A stretch of 54,105 nt of DNA, from NCBI GenBank assembly GCA_016201275.1, contig JACQDB010000148.1, forward strand, positions 1-54,105, written 5' to 3'. Under the pieces are notes generated by a model that saw only the letters and a program-made list of their open reading frames with translations, ran no database searches and had not been told where the DNA came from. Numbering within the stretch: the first letter of the stretch is position 1; each line of letters starts with the position of its first letter. Origin of the DNA: Acidobacteriota bacterium. GTDB lineage: Bacteria; Acidobacteriota; Blastocatellia; UBA7656. Shown in pieces: positions 25,185 through 33,566 of the stretch. Both the position numbers and the translations under genes were made by a program.

Positions 25185-27419
25185 TTATTTTCCATTGAAG
25201 GAAACCGGATGGCTGTCTATCACCTCGCGCACTTTGTTGGCCAGCGATACAGTGGTAAACGGCTTCTGAATAAAAGCGACATCGGAATCCAGTATGCCAT
25301 GTTGAACAATCGCGTCATCGGTGTAGCCTGACATAAACAACACTTTCATGTCCTGGTGCAACAATATGGCTTTTTCGACAAATTCCCGTCCGCTCATAAA
25401 CGGCATAATCACATCGGTGATAATCAGGTGCGGCGGTTGCACCAATTGTTTCAACAGCAACAATCCATCTACGCCGTTGGAAGCTTCCAGTACGCTGTAG
25501 CCTCTGGCCAGCAATACCTGTTTGACCAAATTGCGAACCGCTTCTTCGTCCTCGACCAACAAAATCACTTCATTGCCCGGAGAAGCGACCACCAAAATTT
25601 CGACCGGCTCTTCAACATCAGTTTCACTTTTGATGCGCGGCAGATAGACCTTAAAACTGGTGCCGATGCCGGGTTCGCTATACACCCACAGGTGTCCGCC
25701 GTTCTGTTTGACTATGCCATAGACGGTGGACAATCCCAGCCCTGTGCCTTTGCCGAGTTCTTTGGTGGTAAAGAACGGCTCGAACAGATGCGCCATAGTC
25801 AAAGCATCCATGCCCGTGCCGGTGTCGCTGACCGCCAACATCGCATAATCGCCGGGTTCCACATCTATATGGTGGCGCGCATATACATCGTCGAGTCGCA
25901 CGTTGCCGGTATCTATGGTCAACTTGCCGCCCTGGGGCATGGCATCGCGGGCATTGACGACCAGATTCATCAACACCTGTTCCAGTTGTCCTTCATCAGC
26001 TTTCACCTGCCAGAGATTGGGATGCAGGAACATCGCCACTTCAATATCTTCGCCAATCAAACGCGCCACCATTTTCTCCATATCGCTAATGGCGTCGTTA
26101 AGATTGATGAGCTTGGGTTGAATAACCTGCTTGCGGCTGAAGGCCAGCATCTTGCTGGTTAAACTGGCGGCGCGTTTACCAGCCTTTTCAATCTCTTCAA
26201 AATAATTGTGCAAGGGATTATCGGGTTTCAATCCTTTAAGCGCCAGTTGGCTATAGCCGATGATGGCGGTCAACAGATTGTTGAAATCGTGAGCAATGCC
26301 ACCGGCCAGTCGGCCTATGGCTTCCATCTTTTGCGACTGACGAAACTGGTCTTCCAGCAACTTGCGCCCGGTGATGTCGCGATTGATACTGAGCAAGGCT
26401 TGTCGGCCTTTGTAATTAATCAGCGTGGTGTTGATTTCCAAATGAATTTCGCTGCCGTCCTTGCGGCGATGCGTCATTTCAAAACTCTGCGCGCTGTGAT
26501 TCTCAAGCGCCTGTTGCATCTGTTCGTGAACCCGGGTGGCCTCGCGGGTCAGCTTGCCCAGCGACTTGCCGACAAACTCCGATTTGTTGAAGCCATAGAG
26601 CGCACAAGCTTGATAGTTTACGTCCAGCACCATTTCATCGGCGGGGTCGAAAATAATCAGCGCGTCGTGCGCCTGATCGAACAGGCCGTGGTAATCATGT
26701 TCGGATTGACGCAGCGCTTCGGCCATCGTTTTGTTAAGCGTCTCATCGCGTCCGATGAGGGAAACGCCGATGATTTCCGCCTCGGCATTGCGAATCGGCG
26801 ACAAGGTAAGCGACACCTCTATGGACTTACCGGCGCGACTCAGACAAGTGCTGTCAAAGCGGGTGAAACTCTCGCCGGTTTTGATGCCCTGTAACCGTGC
26901 GCTAATCTCTTCGTAGCTGGGCGACGGAAATAAAATCTCGAAAGACCGCCCGACGATTTCGCCGCTCGCATAGCCAAAGATTTTCTCTGCCGCTTGATTC
27001 CAACTGCTGACTTTGCCTTCAAGCGAGGCGCTGATTACGGCGTCATCCGACGATTCAACAATCGCCGCCAGCCGCGCTATCGAATCCTGAAACTGACTTT
27101 GCTGTTCCAGCCCGCGACGCACCAGCAAATACAACATCCAGCCGGTCACCAGCACAAAGAAAGCGCCTTTGGCGATCTGTAATTCGCTGTACGAAGATGA
27201 AAAATTGATCACTCCACCCAGTAAAGAATCCGACAGAAAAACCCATAGCAGCCCGACCAGTACATAGATGCCGACAATTTTGAAAGCTAGATTTTTTGAG
27301 TTTGGCGTATGCGTTTTTTTCATTTCAGCGTGTGCCTCTTTCGCATTATCGTTCAAAGCGGCGTTCACATCCATACTGTTGTTGGCCTTTGCCTGGCGAC
27401 GCCAACAAGCAATTATCAT
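25185..27419 (-). CDS. Hybrid sensor histidine kinase with PAS domains and receiver
   Basis: 744 residues; later starts at Met16 or Met33 are possible. Two membrane helices (about 46-68 and 83-101) with a very short outer loop, two PAS domains (about 112-215 and 237-350, the first with SSDDAVISASLEGKVSSWNQ), a HisKA domain with the phospho-His in GGIAHDFNNLLTAI, an ATPase domain (DTGTGMDALTMAHLFEPFFTT, GTGLGLSTVYGIVKQNGG) and a C-terminal receiver with phospho-Asp in LIITDVIMP. The signal is probably intracellular or membrane-borne. No separate response regulator gene is adjacent, so an orphan role is likely; it may or may not regulate the glycan genes. Confidence 0.9.
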   Translation of the reverse strand: MIIACWRRQAKANNSMDVNAALNDNAKEAHAEMKKTHTPNSKNLAFKIVGIYVLVGLLWVFLSDSLLGGVINFSSSYSELQIAKGAFFVLVTGWMLYLLVRRGLEQQSQFQDSIARLAAIVESSDDAVISASLEGKVSSWNQAAEKIFGYASGEIVGRSFEILFPSPSYEEISARLQGIKTGESFTRFDSTCLSRAGKSIEVSLTLSPIRNAEAEIIGVSLIGRDETLNKTMAEALRQSEHDYHGLFDQAHDALIIFDPADEMVLDVNYQACALYGFNKSEFVGKSLGKLTREATRVHEQMQQALENHSAQSFEMTHRRKDGSEIHLEINTTLINYKGRQALLSINRDITGRKLLEDQFRQSQKMEAIGRLAGGIAHDFNNLLTAIIGYSQLALKGLKPDNPLHNYFEEIEKAGKRAASLTSKMLAFSRKQVIQPKLINLNDAISDMEKMVARLIGEDIEVAMFLHPNLWQVKADEGQLEQVLMNLVVNARDAMPQGGKLTIDTGNVRLDDVYARHHIDVEPGDYAMLAVSDTGTGMDALTMAHLFEPFFTTKELGKGTGLGLSTVYGIVKQNGGHLWVYSEPGIGTSFKVYLPRIKSETDVEEPVEILVVASPGNEVILLVEDEEAVRNLVKQVLLARGYSVLEASNGVDGLLLLKQLVQPPHLIITDVIMPFMSGREFVEKAILLHQDMKVLFMSGYTDDAIVQHGILDSDVAFIQKPFTTVSLANKVREVIDSHPVSFNGK

Positions 27420-28000
27420 TCACCACCCGACGCGGCCTTGCACAAGAATGCCCACATAGGCGTTGCGCGAGTAGGAGGGATTGAGGCTCATACTCTTGCA
27501 AAAACCGCTACGGGCTGGGGATGGTGAAAATTCCTTCAACTCAAGTTGAGAAGCGACGGCTGCCGATACACGAGCAGAATAGACTCCGGCATTCAACAAG
27601 GGGCTGTAGATTAGGCTATCAAAACGAGAAAGCGATTGGATTGAAAATCCCCGTCTCGCTTTCACTTCACGCCCCTTAGGGGGCTGCACAAGCTGCGTTG
27701 ATGGCGTGGCTCACAGCGCTCTACAGCGCCGTGTGTCGCCAGCGATTTCCTTCTTAAATTCGTTAAGGGAGGCACAGCAGATGCAAGATTTATTAAACTC
27801 CTGTCACGCTCAAATGACAAATAAAAATCGCTCGCCGCCAGAGCCATCAAGCGCAAAGTCATGTCGTTTGACCGATAAAAGAAAAGTGGAGATTGCCGGT
27901 TTTTTTCCGTCGGTGTTTATCGGTGTTCATCGGTGGTGGCGTTCCTCTCTTACTTGAATGAGAACTGCATGATCTTATAGCGAGAGTCGAGAACACCTTT
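27420..28000. other. 581-bp region without a convincing gene
   Basis: Short open frames here have no recognisable domains. A dispersed-repeat-like stretch lies at about 27900-27945 (cggtgtttatcggtgttcat). The region must hold the histidine-kinase promoter on the minus strand, but no clear -35/-10 pair stands out. Confidence 0.4.
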
Positions 28001-29491
28001 CTATTTTTTGATGATGCGCTTCAAGATTGCAACATCATCGCGCCCGATTTCACGGCTCACCAACAACGCCGTAACATAAACCAACCCCAAAACTGCAAGC
28101 TTGATGAGGATCCATATCTTTGCGGCTGGCGAAAAACTCAACGACAGCGCATAGACCAGCGCCGCGCAAGCCGTGATTCGCAACGCCGATAGCCAAGGCA
28201 AAAAAGCTTGGAAGCGCGCTGCCAGATACGCCGCCCCGCCCACTGCGCCAACGCACATCGCAACGGTGGTCGCCGTGGCCGCGCCCCGCAATCCAGCAAG
28301 CGGAATCAATAAATAATTCAACGCCGCGCTCAACAGCAAGGTCAGCGCTCCAATCAACAGCGACACCTTCGGCTCGCCGCTTGCCGAAATGATCGTCGTC
28401 AACACATACAGCATTCCGAAAAACAACATTCCGAAAGCCACTACACGCAAAGCCGCGCCGCCCGCTTGATAATCCGCCGGATAAACCACCGCCAAAGCGC
28501 CTCTGGCATTGGCTGAAAACAACGTCGCAAGACCCGCCATAATCATCAGCGTATAGCGCAAGGTGTTGGCGATATAACTTTGCGTCTTCGCCCGTTCAGC
28601 GGCAAAGGTCGCTTGTGAAATCAATGGAAAAATCACGAAGGTGATCGAGATGATGATTTGATACGTCAGATTCGCCAGGTCTAAAGCCGCGCCATAATAG
28701 GCGGCATTTTCGCTGGCTATCGTCGCATCAGCCGACGACAGCGCTTTGATCAAAACCAGATCAACCTTTTGCAGAAGATTCAACAACAGCGTGAAGCCCA
28801 AAAGGTAGGCTTGAAATTTCAACAACTCCGCCGCCGGCACTTCGCCTTCGCGCCGCCCTCTGCCAGCGACCATGACCGACAAGGCCAAAACGCTTGCCGC
28901 CGCCAGCGCGAACCCCCCAACGCCGCCCATCACGCCAAAGCCCAACCCAACGAATAACACGATGTAGCCCAACTTCATCGTTGAATACGCCACGTCGAGC
29001 AAAGCCTGCTTGAGAAAATCTTTCCGCCCGTTGAAATAGCCAATGAATACGGCATAAAACCCATAAGACAGGGTGATGAGCGACGCCACGCGCAGATAAT
29101 TAGTCAAGCGCTCATCGTGCAAATATCTGGCGATCAACGGGGCAAGCAGAAAGAAACCCAACGCCGCCGCACCGCCTACCAGCGTTTGCAATCGCAAGGC
29201 TTTCGCTTTTACCGCATCGGCTTTGCTCTCTTCCTGCGAAATGTATTTCGAGACGGTTTGTTGCGTGCCGGTGACGATGACCGCGTTGATGATGGAGACC
29301 ACGCCGATGACAATTTTATAAAGGCCGAATTCATCTTTGCTGATCAAGCGCGGCAGGGCAAAGCTGATGCCGTAGCCGCTGATCATAAACCAGAGTTTGG
29401 CCAAGGTGATGAGAATCGTGCCGCGCCCGGCGGTTTTCGCTACATCAGCAGTTTGATCGGGCGGCGGTTTGATAACCTGTGACTGAGCCAT
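28001..29491 (-). CDS. Wzx-type polysaccharide flippase (MOP superfamily), first copy
   Basis: 496 residues with about 14 predicted membrane helices and no soluble domain. The opening GTILITLAKLWFMISGYGISFALPRLISKDEFGLYKIVIG is the PST/MOP exporter pattern. It would move lipid-linked oligosaccharide from the inner to the outer face of the inner membrane. It is the last gene of the 37.4-28.0 kb operon and overlaps the GT4 gene before it by 47 bp, strong evidence of cotranscription. A second flippase of the same superfamily lies at 39912. Confidence 0.85.
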   Translation of the reverse strand: MAQSQVIKPPPDQTADVAKTAGRGTILITLAKLWFMISGYGISFALPRLISKDEFGLYKIVIGVVSIINAVIVTGTQQTVSKYISQEESKADAVKAKALRLQTLVGGAAALGFFLLAPLIARYLHDERLTNYLRVASLITLSYGFYAVFIGYFNGRKDFLKQALLDVAYSTMKLGYIVLFVGLGFGVMGGVGGFALAAASVLALSVMVAGRGRREGEVPAAELLKFQAYLLGFTLLLNLLQKVDLVLIKALSSADATIASENAAYYGAALDLANLTYQIIISITFVIFPLISQATFAAERAKTQSYIANTLRYTLMIMAGLATLFSANARGALAVVYPADYQAGGAALRVVAFGMLFFGMLYVLTTIISASGEPKVSLLIGALTLLLSAALNYLLIPLAGLRGAATATTVAMCVGAVGGAAYLAARFQAFLPWLSALRITACAALVYALSLSFSPAAKIWILIKLAVLGLVYVTALLVSREIGRDDVAILKRIIKK

Positions 29492-30818
29492 TCGCAGTTA
29501 GAGAATCCTTCAAGAGGTCGTTGAATGTTGCGCCGATGAGTTGCCAATCATAAGCCTGCGCGGTGCGCTTCGCATTCTTTGCCAGGCGCTCGCGCAGGGT
29601 TTTATCATCGCGCAGAAGTTTTATCTTATCAGCAAGCAGCGACGGATTGCCTGCCGTAAAGAGCAAACCATTTTGCCCCGCCTCGATGATTTCCGAAACT
29701 CCGCCGACCCGCGCCGCTATCAACGGTCGCCCCGCCGCCAACGCCTCCAGCGCCACCACCGGCATTCCTTCGCAACGGCCATCCGGCAAACAGACGGAAG
29801 GAAGCACCACCGCATCGCATAATTTCAGGAGCCGCGCTTTTTCCGTTTTGTCCACCGTGCCGAAAAAAACGGCGTCAACATTGAGTTTTTTTGCCAAGCG
29901 CGCCAGCGCCATGCGTTGTTCGCCATCACCGGCGATTAACACTTGGACCTGGGGCAACGTCGCCGCCGCCTGCAATAAAATATGCACGCCTTTGATTTCC
30001 ACCAACCGCCCTATGAACAGAAGTTTATAAAGAGAGGGGGAATCATCCCCCTTGTGCGGACCACCCTCTGTGGTCGCCCCGGCTGGCAAGGCACTAGGAA
30101 AAACATCAGGCGCGGTCAGCGACGACCGCCCGTACATTTTTTTTGCTTCATCTTCACAACACTGCTGCGCCTTGAAAGTTGGGCGCGCAGAAATCCCTTC
30201 GGCCTCAAACACGGAAACCTTTATGCCCATCGGCATCACGGTAGTTTTCGCTTCTGCTGCAGGACAAAGCCGGATGAGTTTCTGCCGCAAATCATCGCTG
30301 ACCGTAACCAGGCGATGACTGCCGGAAACAATGAAGCGCAACAGCCAGCCGCCGCCGCGCCGCCGCATCAACCAATGCAACGCCCCGGAATGTTCTATGA
30401 CCAGATGCGGCTTTCGCAAAACTCTCGATAGCACTGCGCCGATCAAACCCGCAGGCAACAGCCAATGCGAGCAGATCACTTCAGCGCGCCGCGCCAGTCG
30501 AAAGGCGGTCACCAAAAAGCCGAGCAAGGAAATCGCGGTCAGCAATTTGGTCAAGAGATTACCGGCTAACACGCCGTGCCAATCGCGGCTCGCCTGCAAA
30601 GGGTCTAAAGCTGGCGGCAGCAAACTGTGCGAGCGTGTTAGTTGGAACTCCGGATAAGACGTAGCCTCTGCCCGAACCTCGGCAGGCGCGAGGACTTGCA
30701 CGGCGAACTCTTGCGCTACACAGCGCGCCAAGTCGCGCACATAACCGCAGGTCTCGTCATCCGGCGACGCCGGAAACGAACTCGTCAACATCAATAGCGA
30801 AGGTTTCGCTTGCGTCAT
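29445..30818 (-). CDS. GT4 glycosyltransferase with an unusual internal insert
   Basis: 457 residues, GT-B fold. The N-terminal domain starts with LLMLTSSFPASPDDETCGYV; the C-terminal domain has LLFIGRLVEIKGVHILL, IAGDGEQR and the donor-site EGMPVVALEALAAGRPLIAARVGGVSEI. Between the domains, residues of about 215-262 (from CCEDEAKKMYGRSS to GGPHKGDDSPS) do not fit the family and are encoded by a dispersed palindrome-like sequence (about 30030-30180). The predicted catalytic residues are intact, so it is probably functional. It is 7 bp from the GT2 gene before it and overlaps the flippase gene after it. Confidence 0.85.
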   Translation of the reverse strand: MTQAKPSLLMLTSSFPASPDDETCGYVRDLARCVAQEFAVQVLAPAEVRAEATSYPEFQLTRSHSLLPPALDPLQASRDWHGVLAGNLLTKLLTAISLLGFLVTAFRLARRAEVICSHWLLPAGLIGAVLSRVLRKPHLVIEHSGALHWLMRRRGGGWLLRFIVSGSHRLVTVSDDLRQKLIRLCPAAEAKTTVMPMGIKVSVFEAEGISARPTFKAQQCCEDEAKKMYGRSSLTAPDVFPSALPAGATTEGGPHKGDDSPSLYKLLFIGRLVEIKGVHILLQAAATLPQVQVLIAGDGEQRMALARLAKKLNVDAVFFGTVDKTEKARLLKLCDAVVLPSVCLPDGRCEGMPVVALEALAAGRPLIAARVGGVSEIIEAGQNGLLFTAGNPSLLADKIKLLRDDKTLRERLAKNAKRTAQAYDWQLIGATFNDLLKDSLTANGSVTGYQTAARSNC

Positions 30819-30825
30819 GATTCGC

Positions 30826-31593
30826 TTAGTTTGCCGAATGATTTTCGACCTCCTGCAAAAGCCGTGTCGGCATCGTCCGCGACTTGGAAAAACGCCTGCG
30901 AAGATAGCTCTTCACAATTAAGAAGCTGATTACCGGCACGGCAGTCAACGGATTAATGCCCGACACTTCATCATCATAAACGGCGCGCACCGCTACGCTT
31001 TCAACCCGCAAGCCGGCGCGACAGGCTGCAAAAAACATCTCGTTCGGAAAGCCGTAGCGATTATATAGCGCCGCCAGATTCAAGCGTTGCAACGCCTCGC
31101 GACGAATCACCGTGTACCCGCATTGGGCGTCCAGACTCGCGCCAAACCTAGCGGCGCGGCGCGTCAAAAAACTAAAAATCCGGTTGCCTACAAACCGCGC
31201 CAACGGCATACAAGCAATAGTCTGCGATAGAAAACGATTGCCCTTCACATAATCGCTTCCGCCAATGGCGCACTCCACCAAGCCGCCCAAATCGCGCCCG
31301 TCCATCTGCCCATCGCCATCCATCACAGCAATAAAATCGGCGGCAGTTTGCAGACAATATTGGTAGCCGGTTTTCGTCGCCGCACCGACGCCAAGATTTT
31401 CTTTGTGCCGCAAGCGCACCAGCCGCGCATCAACAATCGCCGCAAGCTGCTGCCACGTAGCATCCGAACTGCCGTCATCAATCGCCACAATCGCATCAAC
31501 AAAATCGGGAACCCGCGCCCACGCTCTGGCGATATGATTCTCTTCGTTATGCACCGGCATCACTACTGCAACGCGAAAGCCTTTGTACATCAT
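30826..31593 (-). CDS. GT2 glycosyltransferase
   Basis: 255 residues, GT-A fold: VVMPVHNEENHI, AIVAIDDGSSDATWQQL, ENLGVGAATKTGYQ and the metal-binding VMDGDGQMDG. RREALQRLNLAALYNRYGFPNEMF is the usual later part of dolichyl-phosphate-sugar-synthase-like enzymes. It probably makes a lipid-phosphate sugar at the cytoplasmic face. It lies between a GT-C gene (50 bp before) and the GT4 gene (7 bp after) in the operon. Confidence 0.85.
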   Translation of the reverse strand: MMYKGFRVAVVMPVHNEENHIARAWARVPDFVDAIVAIDDGSSDATWQQLAAIVDARLVRLRHKENLGVGAATKTGYQYCLQTAADFIAVMDGDGQMDGRDLGGLVECAIGGSDYVKGNRFLSQTIACMPLARFVGNRIFSFLTRRAARFGASLDAQCGYTVIRREALQRLNLAALYNRYGFPNEMFFAACRAGLRVESVAVRAVYDDEVSGINPLTAVPVISFLIVKSYLRRRFSKSRTMPTRLLQEVENHSAN

Positions 31594-31643
31594 GCCCTCA
31601 AAAAAATTATGGAACTGCGCCGCGCCCCTGCCTCAATTCGGCG

Positions 31644-33566
31644 TCATGGGTTGCGAGCATAAACGCCCAAGCCGCTGGCCGCACCGACCCGCGTGTAATT
31701 GGCGTTGACCGCCTCGCGCACCCGCGCATCTTTCAAACTGTCCTGCAACAAAATCAATTTTGCGCCTTGTTGATTAATCATCTGCATTACGGCTTCCCGA
31801 TCTTCCCGGCCTATGCCGACGTTGCGCCACCAGACAAACTTTGTCGGATTGCGCCGCCCCGCCAGAAAATAGAAGCCCGTGCCGCGTTGCCCGAAAGAAA
31901 AAACGGTCTCATCGGGGGCGCTGTTAGCGATAATCAAAGCGGTCAATTCCTTAATAAATTCGGCCTGTTTCGGCGGCACCAGAATTCCCTGCCCACGTTC
32001 GATAGCTAACGGCGTGCGGTCTAGCAGGCGAAAATGCGAATCAAAATTCGGCTGCCAGGTGTTCACCAAACCGACGAGCATCAATAGCGCCAGCGCCACA
32101 CCGCCACTCCATTTCACCGCACTGTGCGGCGCAGCCACATACTTCGCCAGACGCTCACGCAGCCACGATAAAAGTTGTGCGCCCAGCACCGCGATGAGCA
32201 AAAAGGTCGGCGGCAAAGCGCGCACCAGATGATAATAATCGGCTCGCGGGTACAACTCCATATACGCTCCCAGAGCAAACCAGGCGACGATGATAAGCGC
32301 CCCGTGTTGTTGCCACCAATGAAGGCGGAGGGGAGTGAGAGAATGGGGAAGACCGGGAGACCGGGAGACCGGGAGACCGGGAGACGGACAGACGGACAGA
32401 CGGGCAGACGGAGCCTTGATTTCACTTTCTGGTTCTGAGGTTCGATCATCGGCTACTGAGTTTTGCGAAGCGCTTTCGTCATTCGGTGGTTCACCTCGAA
32501 GCGTTTTTTTCCATTGCCAGAACCAAGCTAGGGTGATGCCGATGAACAGAAAAATCGGCAGGTAGGCCATAAATGCCATTGCCGAATTTTTGATGATGAA
32601 GGCACGCTGCGGAATCACTAGCGCGATTGCCGCAAGCAGAAAAATGATGACCAGATAAGTTGAGAAAAACTTCGGCGCTCGGCGCAGCAACAGCCAAGCG
32701 CCGGTCACAACAACAACCAATCCGGCCACCGTCGGCGCAAGCAATTTCAGCGATGGCAAAGGCACGGCGCGCTCGTGACCGTAAGCCGAAGCGTGATGCA
32801 GGAAGTGGTCAAGCATGGCTCGCAATGCCTGATGGCGCGTCAAGTAAATCACCAATGGCAACAGCGCTAGGGCAAAACCTAGCCAATAAATACAGGCTTT
32901 TTTCGATGCGGCGAGCGCGCTTTGAAGGATTTTTTTTTCGTTGAGGGTCAATTCGCGGGTGACCAGGGCCAGCGTTCCGCAACCGCCCAACAGAATGCCG
33001 ACGTTGTATTTGAACAAGAACACTATGCCTATGCACAACCCGCTGAGGAGTAGAAAACGTAGGCCTTCGTCTTCGTTAAACCGCAGCATGAAAATCAAGC
33101 CGAGCAACACGAAGAGCATCGCATATTGCGTTGGAAAAATCCCGAAGATGTATTTGTAGCCAATCCAACTGAGCGACAAAGCCACAGGGACAAGCGCCGC
33201 CCACGCGCCAATCAAGCGCTTTGCCGCTTGATACAAAACCACCAGCGTAGCAAGTTTGAAGACCAGCAAACCGAGGTTAATGGTCAGCAAGGTGGTGCCA
33301 AATATTCGCATGAAAAAAGCGTTGAGCCAGAGAATGCCGGGCGTGTAGTTGTAAAGAAAATCGCGGTACGGCACTTCGCCTTGTAACACTCTTTCGGCGG
33401 GCGACACGCTATAGCCGATGACCGAAAGCCAGGCGCTGCGATTGTAAAACAAGCCGTAACCAAGTGCGCCCGCAAGCAGAGTGATGAGCAACGGCAACCA
33501 GCGCGTCAGCGACGATTGCGGCGCGGCCTCGGTTGATTTTTCCCGTGATGGTTTTGCCAGCATCAT
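31644..33566 (-). CDS. GT-C membrane glycosyltransferase (family 39-like) with repeat-encoded loop
   Basis: 640 residues, about 11-12 membrane helices and a soluble C-terminal part. The catalytic-type first loop is GEVPYRDFLYNYTPGILWLNA. A cytoplasmic loop at about 370-415 (EPPNDESASQNSVADDRTSE onwards) is not conserved in the paralogue. Its second half is encoded by octanucleotide tandem repeats and reads SVCPSPGLPVSRSPGLP. The C-terminal domain ends in VGAASGLGVYARNP. It directly follows its paralogue at 33567 (stop and ATG adjacent), so both are coexpressed. It presumably transfers a sugar from a polyprenyl-phosphate donor outside the inner membrane. Confidence 0.8.
   Translation of the reverse strand: MMLAKPSREKSTEAAPQSSLTRWLPLLITLLAGALGYGLFYNRSAWLSVIGYSVSPAERVLQGEVPYRDFLYNYTPGILWLNAFFMRIFGTTLLTINLGLLVFKLATLVVLYQAAKRLIGAWAALVPVALSLSWIGYKYIFGIFPTQYAMLFVLLGLIFMLRFNEDEGLRFLLLSGLCIGIVFLFKYNVGILLGGCGTLALVTRELTLNEKKILQSALAASKKACIYWLGFALALLPLVIYLTRHQALRAMLDHFLHHASAYGHERAVPLPSLKLLAPTVAGLVVVVTGAWLLLRRAPKFFSTYLVIIFLLAAIALVIPQRAFIIKNSAMAFMAYLPIFLFIGITLAWFWQWKKTLRGEPPNDESASQNSVADDRTSEPESEIKAPSARLSVCPSPGLPVSRSPGLPHSLTPLRLHWWQQHGALIIVAWFALGAYMELYPRADYYHLVRALPPTFLLIAVLGAQLLSWLRERLAKYVAAPHSAVKWSGGVALALLMLVGLVNTWQPNFDSHFRLLDRTPLAIERGQGILVPPKQAEFIKELTALIIANSAPDETVFSFGQRGTGFYFLAGRRNPTKFVWWRNVGIGREDREAVMQMINQQGAKLILLQDSLKDARVREAVNANYTRVGAASGLGVYARNP
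32351..32412. repeat. Octanucleotide tandem repeat inside a GT-C coding sequence
   Basis: Plus-strand order: gaccggga four times (32351-32382), gacggaca twice (32383-32398), gacgggca once (32399-32406), then gacgga. Eight is not a multiple of three, so gain or loss of one unit shifts the reading frame of the GT-C gene. Related purine-rich words occur at 15790-15931 and 36620-36660. Confidence 0.9.

Noticed and set aside
25356-26162. 268-codon plus-strand open frame opposite the histidine kinase
   Set aside because: Antisense to the conserved ATPase and receiver domains; no ribosome site or homology.
27662-27862. 66-codon minus-strand frame in the 27.4-28.0 kb gap
   Set aside because: No domain, no ribosome site, composition of random intergenic sequence.
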